A stretch of 53,109 bases of DNA from Lentimonas sp002292345 (GTDB lineage Bacteria; Verrucomicrobiota; Verrucomicrobiia; Opitutales; Coraliomargaritaceae): positions 1 through 53,109 of the forward strand of contig CAXLMP010000022.1 of NCBI GenBank assembly GCA_964187655.1, given 5' to 3'. The notes beneath the pieces were generated by a model. It was not told the origin of the DNA. It saw only the letters and a program-made list of their open reading frames with translations, and did no database searches. The translations under genes were made by a program, and so were the position numbers. Positions 25,226 through 35,194 of this stretch are shown piece by piece (position 1 is the first letter of the stretch; each line of letters opens with the position of its first letter).

Positions 25226-26416
25226 ATGACTAACCAAGCAAAACTTTCCTCCTGGGCCAGCAACATCGCTCCGTCGCCAACGCTGGCGGTTGATTCTAAA
25301 GCAAAAGAGCTCAAAGCAGCTGGCGAAGACGTCTGCGGCTTTGGTGCCGGTGAACCGGATTTCGATACTCCGGAGTTTATTAAAGAAGCCTGTATTCAGG
25401 CAATTCGGGAAGGGAAGACCAAATATGCGCCCGCACCCGGTATTCCAGCGCTACGCGAGGCGTTGGCCGCGCATTATCGTAGTAACAACGGCGTCGAAGG
25501 TGTGACTGCCGCTCAAATCGTGGTCAGCCCCGGGGGTAAGTATTCCTGTTACCTCGCGATTCTGGCCGTGGTGAGCCCAGGCGACGAAGTCATCATCCCT
25601 GCGCCGTATTGGGTGAGTTATCCTGAAATGGTGAAACTCGCTGGTGGTGTGCCTAAGACGGTCTTTGCTGGTATTGACAGTGGTTTTAAGATCACGCCAG
25701 AGCAATTGCGCACGGCCATTACGCCGAAGACTCGTATGGTGATCATTAACAGCCCGTCTAATCCGACTGGTGCGATTTATTCACCCGAAGAGCTTCAAGC
25801 CCTCACTGATGTAGCGGTTGAAGCAGGCATCTACATTATGTCCGACGAGATCTACGAGTACCTCTTGTACGATGGTGTAACGCATGTCAGCCCAGCATCC
25901 TTCTCTAAGGAAGCTGCGGACTTAGTGATCACAGTCGCTGGCTTTAGTAAGACTTTTTCAATGACAGGCTGGCGCCTCGGCACATTGATGGCTCCCTTGC
26001 ACATTGCGAAGGCGGTCGCGAACCTGCAGAGTCAGACCAGCTCGAATGCCACCACGTTTGCACAATACGGTGCATTGGCTGCGATGCAGAACTGGGACAA
26101 GTCGATGGCAGCGGTCAACGGCATGCTGGAAGTCTTTGATGTGCGTCGTTTACGCCTTCTTGAGGGCCTACGTGCAATCCCTGGCGTCGAGTGCGCGCGT
26201 GCGCAAGGTGCGTTTTATCTTTTCCCAAATATCGAGAAGCTTGGTTTAACAGATAGCGAATTTGCGGCACGTATTCTCGAAGAGGAGAAGGTGGCAGTGG
26301 TTCCTGGTAGTGCATTTGGAGCCGACGGCTACATCCGCCTCAGTTATGCGACTTCAGACGATGTCATCGATAAGGGGCTCGAACGCCTTGCCCGTTTCTG
26401 CGCGAAACTGGGCTAA
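25226..26416 (+). CDS. Aspartate aminotransferase (class I/II, PLP-dependent)
   Basis: Moves an amino group between aspartate and 2-oxoglutarate; some members also act on prephenate. The 396-residue protein begins MTNQAKLSSWASNIAPSP, aligned with the usual N-terminus (xPSPTLAV), so the start at 25226 is right. Motifs are GAGEPDFDTPEFI, SPGGKYS, NSPSNPTGAIYSPEEL, SDEIYEYLLYDG and the PLP-lysine site GFSKTFSMTGWRLG, with GSAFGADGYIRLSYA near the C-terminus. These match subgroup I-gamma (thermophile/AspB type). The start codon has no ribosome site and lies 3 bases behind a terminator T-tract. An intrinsic terminator follows. Confidence 0.93.
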   Translation: MTNQAKLSSWASNIAPSPTLAVDSKAKELKAAGEDVCGFGAGEPDFDTPEFIKEACIQAIREGKTKYAPAPGIPALREALAAHYRSNNGVEGVTAAQIVVSPGGKYSCYLAILAVVSPGDEVIIPAPYWVSYPEMVKLAGGVPKTVFAGIDSGFKITPEQLRTAITPKTRMVIINSPSNPTGAIYSPEELQALTDVAVEAGIYIMSDEIYEYLLYDGVTHVSPASFSKEAADLVITVAGFSKTFSMTGWRLGTLMAPLHIAKAVANLQSQTSSNATTFAQYGALAAMQNWDKSMAAVNGMLEVFDVRRLRLLEGLRAIPGVECARAQGAFYLFPNIEKLGLTDSEFAARILEEEKVAVVPGSAFGADGYIRLSYATSDDVIDKGLERLARFCAKLG

Positions 26417-26420
26417 CTGA

Positions 26421-26448
26421 AAGGCGGACGAAACTGTCCGCCTTTTTT
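26421..26448 (+). terminator. Intrinsic terminator after the aspartate aminotransferase gene
   Basis: AAGGCGGAC (26421-26429) and GTCCGCCTT (26436-26444) pair perfectly with a 6-nt loop and a T6 run (26443-26448), five bases after the stop. Confidence 0.9.
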
Positions 26449-26506
26449 CCTGTCTTTTTTTGAGGCGGATTTGTTTATTTTTTAAAAACCAGAAGAACAT
26501 CTCATT

Positions 26507-28732
<2,226 letters not shown>

Positions 28733-28754
28733 GACTGCCATAACTTCTAATGCA

Positions 28755-28783
28755 AAGCCCGCGTCGCAAGACGGGGGTTTTTT
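28755..28783 (+). terminator. Intrinsic terminator after icd
   Basis: CCCGCGTC (28758-28765) pairs with GACGGGGG (28770-28777) with one mismatch and a GCAA loop, followed by six T (28778-28783). It lies 23 bases after the stop. Confidence 0.82.
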
Positions 28784-28850
28784 GTCGAAAAAATGAAATC
28801 GCTCAAATCTTTTTTTGGACGCTGGATACTTAATTACGTCTAAGCCTATA

Positions 28851-28926
28851 TATAATCTTAGTAAGTAGTAACATTGTTTTTGTTTGATAAGAAGCGTCGT
28901 CCGATTGATCGGGTGGCGCTTTTTTT
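28851..28926 (+). ncRNA. Candidate small transcript: TATAAT box and a terminator with no gene between
   Basis: A TATAAT at 28851-28856 is followed ~35 bases later by a 13-bp hairpin with several G-U pairs (28893-28920) and a T7 run (28920-28926). There is no reading frame between them. It lies 68 bases beyond the icd terminator. A clear -35 box is missing, so this may instead be a second backup terminator for icd. The rest of the 427-base gap (28733-29159) is AT-rich and shows nothing else. Confidence 0.3.
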
Positions 28927-29159
28927 CGCCACTATGAGCGATCAATGCTGCAGTCCAACACAATGGGTTGTCTCGAGAATAATGGTGCTGAGTGAATTTT
29001 TAATACTGTAACCGAATATTCTCATGATCGTTTTAATATCGAAATTAAAAAATAACACTGAAAAAAGTGATTTGAGAAAATTGGAAGCAGAAAATAAGTT
29101 GAGCTTGATGATGAGTGATTCTTGCAGGTCAGCACAAAGACGTTATAGGTCATGTTTAT

Positions 29160-29645
29160 ATGAATATTTATCTTTTGCGCCATGCTGAAGCCGAGTCGAG
29201 CTACCCAGATAGTCAACGGATTCTCAGTACGAAAGGGCGAGGTGATGCCCAGCGGTTGGGTCAGTTTTTGCGCTTTAAGGGGTCGCCTCAGCCTGCAGTC
29301 TTATGGTGTAGTCCGTATCGCCGCGCTCAGGAGACCTCAGCAATTCTTTTGAATGCCTGGGGAGACAGGCTTGAACAGCGCCGAGACGAGGCATACTTGG
29401 AGCCTGACATGAATCCAGCGTCGGTGGCTGAAGGGTTATTAGAGTTAGAGCGAGATGTGCTCGTGGTTGGGCATAATCCCAATATTTCGATTTTAGCTTC
29501 GCTGCTTCTGAGTGCCGAGAGCGGGCGCACCCGGACCAACTTTAACACCTGTAATATGGCTTGCTTGGCGGTCGCCCCAATTCCGAATTTTGGTGAAGTA
29601 GGGCCGTGTCAGTTGAGTTGGCTGCTTGATCCGCGGATGTTGTAG
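29160..29645 (+). CDS. SixA-like histidine phosphatase
   Basis: A 161-residue member of the histidine phosphatase superfamily, likely removing phosphate from protein histidines like SixA, or from a small substrate. The start at ATG 29160 puts the phospho-histidine motif right at the N-terminus (MNIYLLRHAEAE, LRHAEA). The second catalytic histidine is in VVGHNPNISILASLL. WCSPYRRAQETSAIL carries the conserved Arg. The remaining 15 codons upstream of this start are not like the family. It lies 35 bases before the subtilase gene. Confidence 0.85.
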   Translation: MNIYLLRHAEAESSYPDSQRILSTKGRGDAQRLGQFLRFKGSPQPAVLWCSPYRRAQETSAILLNAWGDRLEQRRDEAYLEPDMNPASVAEGLLELERDVLVVGHNPNISILASLLLSAESGRTRTNFNTCNMACLAVAPIPNFGEVGPCQLSWLLDPRML

Positions 29646-29680
29646 CTTTTTATCGTTTTTTGAGTTAATTAAATAGTGTT

Positions 29681-31267
29681 ATGAAAGATGCGCGTGGATT
29701 CTTGATTTTGTGGGCCCTGATTATCTTCGGTGCATGGATTGGACTGTCCGTATCAAAATGGCAGAGTGGTGCCGATGAGAAAGGCATCACTACAGATACG
29801 TCTGCCGGCGAGGTGGTGATTAATTTCCCAGAGGCTCCTGATGAAATACCTGCCACTCTAGCCATCGTTTTTCCTGAGCATGCGATTCCGGGCGAGATGG
29901 TGGTGCATTTTACCAATCGCAAAGATTATCAGGAGTATTTGAGAGCATTGATTCAGGCAGGTCTGGCTCCAATCGGGCAGATCGATGAGTTGTTGGTCGT
30001 GCGCATTGGTAAAGATGCGATGTCAGGACCGAGTCCCGGATTCTATGGCGGCGAGGGGAGTTTTTCGTATCGTGTTCAGCGCCCGTTACCGCCAGTTGCA
30101 GTCGCGCCAGAGCAGTACGCGCAGTTGCGTGCATTTGGTGAGTCCGCTCGATCTATTGTCGGCGGTCCAGTTGAAGGTGATGGTTCGGGGGTACTGGTTG
30201 GGATTCTAGATTCAGGCATCGAAACACATCCTCAATTTGATGATGTTTATATTGTGCACATTGATTTGGCTGGTGGCGGTGTAGCTGGACCTGGTGCGGC
30301 ACATGGAACTGCCGTGGCTTCGATCATAGCAGGTTCAGAGGGGATTGCGCCTGCAGCAGAACTATTTGTGGTTCGAGTGTTAGATGATGAGGGAATGGGC
30401 AATAGCTTTCATGTAGCTGAGGGCATCGTTCAGGCGGTGGATCTCGGGGTCGATGTGCTGAATATGAGCCTGGGCGTGTATCAAGATACGCAGCTTATGC
30501 GCGAGGCGATTCGTTATGCAGAAGATCATGACGTGATCATGGTCGCTGCCGCTGGGAACGATGGTTACACGCAGATGCCATATCCTGCCGCATATCCGCA
30601 GGTGCTTTCGGTGACTGCCGTGGATAGGGTTGGGCGTCAGGCGCTCTTTCCGAATCAATCTAGTTCGATTGATTTCGCGGCGCCAGGCGTCGGTGTGCTG
30701 ACTGCCAAAGAAAATGGTGGGACGATGTTGTTTTCCGGTACATCCGCTGCCGCTCCATTTGTGACTGGCACATTGGCTTCGATCCTTTCGTCGGAGACTG
30801 AGTGTAGTCACACGGAAGTGGTCGATTTAATGAGGCGCACTCTCGACGAGGCAGGTGCACCAGGTGTTGATCCAGTCTATGGCGCTGGTGTGGTCAATTG
30901 GGATCGATTACGCGAGCGCGACACTGCCACGATTCTGGATGTGGCGCTCGCTGAAATATACTTGCCTGCTAATGCGTTACCCGGCACCACGATGCCGGTC
31001 GAGGTAATCGTGCAAAATCGTGGCACGTCTTGGCTGACGTCTTCCACGTTGACGGTTATTGTCGGCAAAGGAGAGCCAGTCGATTTCACCATCGGCACAC
31101 TTGGTCCTGGGCAAACGACAACTCGAAAAGTTTATACTCAGGTGCCTTCGATTGACTCCTCAGACAGCTTGAACATTGCTGCTCGGGTCGTGTCGGAAGA
31201 GCCGCTGGACGATGTGCGCTTGGATAATAACACTAAAGCGGTCTTTTTTCGACCGATTCAGAAGTAG
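29681..31267 (+). CDS. Membrane-anchored subtilisin-family (S8) serine protease with C-terminal CARDB-like domain
   Basis: A 528-residue exported protease. Residues ~6-24 (GFLILWALIIFGAWIGLSV) are an uncleaved anchor or signal peptide. A ~110-residue proregion leads to the S8 domain with the catalytic triad Asp in GVLVGILDSGIETHP, His in AAHGTAVASIIAGS and Ser in FSGTSAAAPFVTGTLAS. The oxyanion Asn is in VMVAAAGNDG. The last ~105 residues (LPGTTMPVEVIVQNRGTS onward) match a CARDB/beta-sandwich cell-adhesion-type domain. Substrate unknown. It is followed by pxpB, 122 bases away. Confidence 0.9.
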   Translation: MKDARGFLILWALIIFGAWIGLSVSKWQSGADEKGITTDTSAGEVVINFPEAPDEIPATLAIVFPEHAIPGEMVVHFTNRKDYQEYLRALIQAGLAPIGQIDELLVVRIGKDAMSGPSPGFYGGEGSFSYRVQRPLPPVAVAPEQYAQLRAFGESARSIVGGPVEGDGSGVLVGILDSGIETHPQFDDVYIVHIDLAGGGVAGPGAAHGTAVASIIAGSEGIAPAAELFVVRVLDDEGMGNSFHVAEGIVQAVDLGVDVLNMSLGVYQDTQLMREAIRYAEDHDVIMVAAAGNDGYTQMPYPAAYPQVLSVTAVDRVGRQALFPNQSSSIDFAAPGVGVLTAKENGGTMLFSGTSAAAPFVTGTLASILSSETECSHTEVVDLMRRTLDEAGAPGVDPVYGAGVVNWDRLRERDTATILDVALAEIYLPANALPGTTMPVEVIVQNRGTSWLTSSTLTVIVGKGEPVDFTIGTLGPGQTTTRKVYTQVPSIDSSDSLNIAARVVSEEPLDDVRLDNNTKAVFFRPIQK

Positions 31268-31389
31268 TCGGCGATGGCCGAGTGCTCATGTATTAATGGG
31301 TGGTCGCGAATGGCTGTGCCATCTACAAAAAACGGCTGGTAATCGATTTCGATTCCGTTTTGAGCTGCGGCCATTATGGTCGGTAGTTG

Positions 31390-32058
31390 ATGGCTCAACA
31401 AACTACTAACAGTTCGTTTCAGGGCGCGCGTATTCGACCGTATGGAGAGCGCGGTTATTTGCTGGATCAGTTGAGCGAATCGAAGCGTTTGGCAATCGAG
31501 CAAGCGTTGTCAATGACTCCACCGGATGGTTTTGATGAATACGTCATAGGTGCTGACAATCTGTTGGTACTGTTTCAGCGGCCTAGATCTGAATGCGTGT
31601 TGTATGAATGGCTGTCTGGTTTGCAGAGTGAAATACTGGACAGTTCAAAGTATTCGCGACGGATCGAAGTTCCTGTCCGCTATGATGGCCCAGATCTAGC
31701 AATGGTGGCAGTCGCGACTGGTTTGAGTGAAGCGGAGGTCGTTGCGATTCATTCGGCTCCCGAGTACCGAGTGCGGATGATAGGGTTCACGCCGGGGTTT
31801 CCCTATTTGGATGGGCTGGATGAACGTTTGCACTTGATGCGCAAGGCTTCACCGCGTGATCAAATCGAGCCTGGGTCTGTTGCCATTGGTGGCAGCCATG
31901 CGGGGATTTATTCGGTAGCCAGTCCTGGAGGGTGGCACTTGTTGGGCCGCACTGATTTTCCGTTATTTCAAGCTGAAAAGGCGCGTGGCACCGTGAGTGA
32001 TGCACGCGAGGTTTTTGCGCTGGCCGCTGGGGATACTGTTAAATTTGTTGTGATCTAG
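31390..32058 (+). CDS. pxpB: 5-oxoprolinase subunit B (KipI-type)
   Basis: Subunit of the ATP-dependent PxpABC enzyme that opens 5-oxoproline (pyroglutamate) to glutamate. The 222-residue protein has the KipI/allophanate hydrolase subunit 1 signature GFTPGFPYLDGLDERL, IEPGSVAIGGSHAGIYS and SPGGWHLLGRTDFPLF. The start is ATG 31390 (MAQQTTNSSF); a TTG one codon upstream is also in frame. The stop ends one base before the pxpC start region (TAGTATG), so the two are a tight pair. pxpA (LamB/YcsF) is not adjacent. Confidence 0.93.
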   Translation: MAQQTTNSSFQGARIRPYGERGYLLDQLSESKRLAIEQALSMTPPDGFDEYVIGADNLLVLFQRPRSECVLYEWLSGLQSEILDSSKYSRRIEVPVRYDGPDLAMVAVATGLSEAEVVAIHSAPEYRVRMIGFTPGFPYLDGLDERLHLMRKASPRDQIEPGSVAIGGSHAGIYSVASPGGWHLLGRTDFPLFQAEKARGTVSDAREVFALAAGDTVKFVVI

Positions 32059-32059
32059 T

Positions 32060-32908
32060 ATGGCTGTGATTGAAATTATATCCACGGGGGTTGGGCTTTC
32101 GGTTCAAGATTACGGTCGCCCTGGTTGGCGCCGGTTTGGCGTGCCTCCGGGCGGAGTGATGGATCGTAGCTCGGCTGCTGCGGCGAATCGATTACTTGGT
32201 AACCGTGCAGATGCACCTGTGCTGGAAGTTTTAATGCAAGGTGTGAAGCTTCGAGTGCTAGAAGATACTTGGATTGCTGTAGCGGGTGCTGATTTAGGTT
32301 GTGCGATAGCTGCGTGGACCGCGAGGAAAGTTGTTGCCGGTACGGTGCTAGCGTTTCCGATGAATCGAGCAGGCTTGTGGGCTTACGTTGCAGTGCCGGG
32401 AGGATTTGATGTAGATCGATGGTTCGGCAGTGCGTCGGTCGATGCACGTAATGGATTGGGCCAGCCCTTAGAGCGTGGAGTTCAATTGTCTGCACTGACA
32501 TCAGCTGCTTCGTTTGGGTATGAACAAGTTGGGCGCCGCGTGCTCGTTGCTGAATTACAACGCGACTTTTCAAGGCCGATGGAGTTCGAGTTATTGCCGG
32601 GGCCACAGTTTGAGCTTTTTTCAGAGCGGGCACGTGCGCAATTGGCGTCAGCAGAGTGGACGGTGTCGCCGCGTTCGGATCGGACTGGCTTTCGTCTAGA
32701 AGGACCAGCGCTTGATGTGCCGGATTCAATTCGTAGCGAGCCAGTGCTCCCGGGGAGCTTTCAAGTTCCAGGGAATGGCCTGCCGATTGTGACGATGGTC
32801 GACGGCCCGACGGTTGGTGGGTATGCGAAAATTGCGATTCTACGAGAAGCAGATATCGATTGGTTGGCGCAATGCCGACCTGGGACGAGGATAAGGTTTA
32901 ACCTTTAG
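32060..32908 (+). CDS. pxpC: 5-oxoprolinase subunit C (KipA-type, biotin-dependent carboxyltransferase family)
   Basis: Works with PxpB and PxpA in 5-oxoproline cleavage. The 282-residue protein opens with the KipA/AHS2 signature LSVQDYGRPGWRRFGVPPGGVMDRSSAAAANRLLGN. It has the conserved PGGFDVDRWFGS and NGLPIVTMVDGPTVGGYAKIA near the C-terminus. Length is slightly below the family's ~310. It starts right behind the pxpB stop. Confidence 0.93.
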   Translation: MAVIEIISTGVGLSVQDYGRPGWRRFGVPPGGVMDRSSAAAANRLLGNRADAPVLEVLMQGVKLRVLEDTWIAVAGADLGCAIAAWTARKVVAGTVLAFPMNRAGLWAYVAVPGGFDVDRWFGSASVDARNGLGQPLERGVQLSALTSAASFGYEQVGRRVLVAELQRDFSRPMEFELLPGPQFELFSERARAQLASAEWTVSPRSDRTGFRLEGPALDVPDSIRSEPVLPGSFQVPGNGLPIVTMVDGPTVGGYAKIAILREADIDWLAQCRPGTRIRFNL

Positions 32909-33002
32909 TTGGGAGTTAGTCTCTCATCTTGCTGAGAGTGGCTATTTAGACGAATACGTAGTTTCGCACGGATAAATTCACCACCCGAAGTTAAACATAC
33001 GG

Positions 33003-34763
33003 TTAATTATGGTTTCGGGTATTATCTAAATGTTCAATCTCCACAAACCGTGGCCCTTTCTTCTGATTGTTGGTATCGACCCAAGCCGAAAGCCTGGCAT
33101 CTTGCTTTTCAAGAAAGATGCTTTCGAATTTAACTGTAGTGTCTCCTTTGCGTGTGGCTTTATCAAAGAGCTTGTCCCCGATTTTAATCGTTGCGATACC
33201 CGAAGTTCGAATAGGAGCATAGAGATCCAGCAAGATGCGGTAAGTACCTTGGTGAAGGATGCGGATTGGCCAGTAATTATCCGAGTGGTAGCTATCATTG
33301 CCCCAGCTGCCGGTGCCCCGTCGATCTTGATGGGTAAGTAGCGTTGGATTTTCCCTCGGCGAACCCACCCAGGCAGGCATTTCGGGGTATCCTCGTGAGT
33401 TGCTGACATCGTTCAGCCAATCAAGATATTCGGCTCGCATATATTCGGTAATTTTCGGCTGGGTCGCCGCAATATTACGGGATTCTCCCGGGTCCTGGTC
33501 TAAGTCGTAGAGTTCGAAGACGGGCTTCTGTGTTTTATCAAATTTATTGCTCGCTTGAAGTAATTTATAGCGAGATCCGATCGCAGTGAAGTTTTGAAAC
33601 TTGTTCGGATCGTATCCTCGATGCCACTGAAAATAGAGTGTGCGTTCAGCCCAAGTCGCACCAGCATCCTCTATCAGTGGCAACAGATTACGGCCGTCGA
33701 ACGCGGCGGGCAGTGCATATTGGTGTCGGGTTGCGGCCAAGACCGTGGGCATGATGTCAATGTGGGAAGCTTTTATGTCAATGATCTGGCTTTGTTTAAA
33801 ACGTTCCGGCCAGCGCATGAACAATGGGCTACGGATGCCGCCTTCATAAACATCGGTTTTTTCGCCCCGCAGCCCTGCGCGATGGCGTCTCGCTGAGAAA
33901 ATTTTGGGCCCGTTGTCGCTCATGAAAATAACGATGGTGTTATTGCTCAGTGACAGGGCGTCCAACTTGTCGAGGACACGCTTAAAGTTGTGGTCAATGT
34001 TGGAGATCATCCCGTAGATTTTGCTGGTCTTTTCCGGCAGTCCTGCTGCCAGATAAGGCGCTTGGTAAGTCTCCGGAACCTGAAGTGGTGTGTGAGGTGT
34101 GTTGGTCGCTAAATAAACGAAGAAGGGTGACTCCTTGTTGGCTTCAATGAATTCCAGCGCGGCATCAGTATAAACATCCATACAATAGCCGGAGAACTTT
34201 ACCTGAACACCATCTTCCAATAGAGTCGGATCGAAATAGCTATTGCCGGGAACGTCGGAGGGCTGACCGATACCTCCGCCGGGGTGCATCAGGACTTTTT
34301 TGAAACCTTGGTCCTGCGGTCGGTAGGGATAGTTGTCGCCCAGATGCCACTTGCCGAAGAGACCGGTTACATAGCCCGCGGCGCTGAGAGCCTCGGCCAG
34401 CGTATATTCGTCCTGATGCATGGTAGCACCGCCTTTCCATGTATCCGTCACTCCTGTTCGGTAGTTGTAGCGTCCAGTTAGGAGACTCGCACGGGTAGGT
34501 GCACAGACGGGGCTCACATAAAAACGCTCGAAAACGACGCTCTCTTGTGCAAACCAGTCAATATTGGGCGTTTTTATATCGGTATTTCCATGGTGTCCGA
34601 GATCGCCGTAACCTTGGTCATCGGTTAGTAGGATGATGATATTCGGACGCTCTCCAGAAGCCTGAGATAAAGCTGCAAAAATAACGTAGAGTATGAGCGA
34701 TGCCACGATAGCGACATTGCTCAGTACGAATGGTTCTAAACTCGTTGTTCGTGATTGGTTCAT
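33003..34763 (-). CDS. Arylsulfatase A-type sulfatase with C-terminal beta-sandwich-like extension
   Basis: Cleaves sulfate esters. The protein has 586 residues. A hydrophobic N-terminal signal (SNVAIVASLILYVIFAAL, near 15-32) is followed by the metal site NIIILLTDDQGYGDLG. The formylglycine motif is C-A-P-T-R (Cys 87), within CAPTRASLLTGR. GKWHLG carries the conserved Lys/His, and NTIVIFMSDNGPK supplies the second metal Asp/Asn. The C-terminal ~120 residues (from WGNDSYHSDNYWP) form a typical tail of marine sulfatases, possibly carbohydrate-binding. It lies at the left edge of the glycan locus and should be periplasmic or extracellular. It needs a formylglycine-generating enzyme encoded elsewhere. 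Confidence 0.93.
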   Translation of the reverse strand: MNQSRTTSLEPFVLSNVAIVASLILYVIFAALSQASGERPNIIILLTDDQGYGDLGHHGNTDIKTPNIDWFAQESVVFERFYVSPVCAPTRASLLTGRYNYRTGVTDTWKGGATMHQDEYTLAEALSAAGYVTGLFGKWHLGDNYPYRPQDQGFKKVLMHPGGGIGQPSDVPGNSYFDPTLLEDGVQVKFSGYCMDVYTDAALEFIEANKESPFFVYLATNTPHTPLQVPETYQAPYLAAGLPEKTSKIYGMISNIDHNFKRVLDKLDALSLSNNTIVIFMSDNGPKIFSARRHRAGLRGEKTDVYEGGIRSPLFMRWPERFKQSQIIDIKASHIDIMPTVLAATRHQYALPAAFDGRNLLPLIEDAGATWAERTLYFQWHRGYDPNKFQNFTAIGSRYKLLQASNKFDKTQKPVFELYDLDQDPGESRNIAATQPKITEYMRAEYLDWLNDVSNSRGYPEMPAWVGSPRENPTLLTHQDRRGTGSWGNDSYHSDNYWPIRILHQGTYRILLDLYAPIRTSGIATIKIGDKLFDKATRKGDTTVKFESIFLEKQDARLSAWVDTNNQKKGPRFVEIEHLDNTRNHN

Positions 34764-34841
34764 TCGACATCCATCAACTTGTCGTAGAGTTCAATTCTTC
34801 CAATTCGATTCCCTTCGGACTTTTCTTCTTCGAATGATTGA

Positions 34842-35096
34842 TCAAACTATTTGTTTTATTTTGTCTTCTAGTTCTTTGATCTTATCATCTTGTGCTATGA
34901 TTTTTGTTCTAAATGACATAAACATACAGCATACAAAAATAAATGGATTTGACATTGTTATGTAGGTTAGGGCTCTTGATGAATCCACATTAAGTGGGTA
35001 ATAGAGCATATCAATCCCGCCTAATATTAGGCAGAATAAAAATGGTAACCATATACCGATTAGCATCCCTTTTGAATTAAATTTATTCTCTTCCAT
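34842..35096 (-). CDS. Small AT-rich two-helix membrane protein, unknown function
   Basis: An 84-residue protein starting MEENKFNSKGMLIGIWLP at ATG 35096; an in-frame Met at 35159 gives 105 residues. It has two hydrophobic helices (IGIWLPFLFCLILGGIDML, and TMSNPFIFVCCMFMSF) and a charged coiled-coil-like end (DDKIKELEDKIKQIV). The region (34764-35194) is much richer in A and T than both neighbours, so the gene may be a recent insertion between the sulfatase and GH38 genes. No family is recognised. The rest of this gap holds nothing I can name. Confidence 0.5.
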   Translation of the reverse strand: MEENKFNSKGMLIGIWLPFLFCLILGGIDMLYYPLNVDSSRALTYITMSNPFIFVCCMFMSFRTKIIAQDDKIKELEDKIKQIV

Positions 35097-35194
35097 ATTT
35101 TTATTTTTTTTGAGTCGAACAAAGCTTTTGAGTAAGCTTACGTTTCGAAGCGTTAGCAAGAAGGCTAATGGAGTTAGGTCATGGGATGGCCTTA

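Noticed and set aside
32921..32938. CTCTCA/TGAGAG hairpin after pxpC
   Set aside because: Six base pairs with no T-tract; may be chance.
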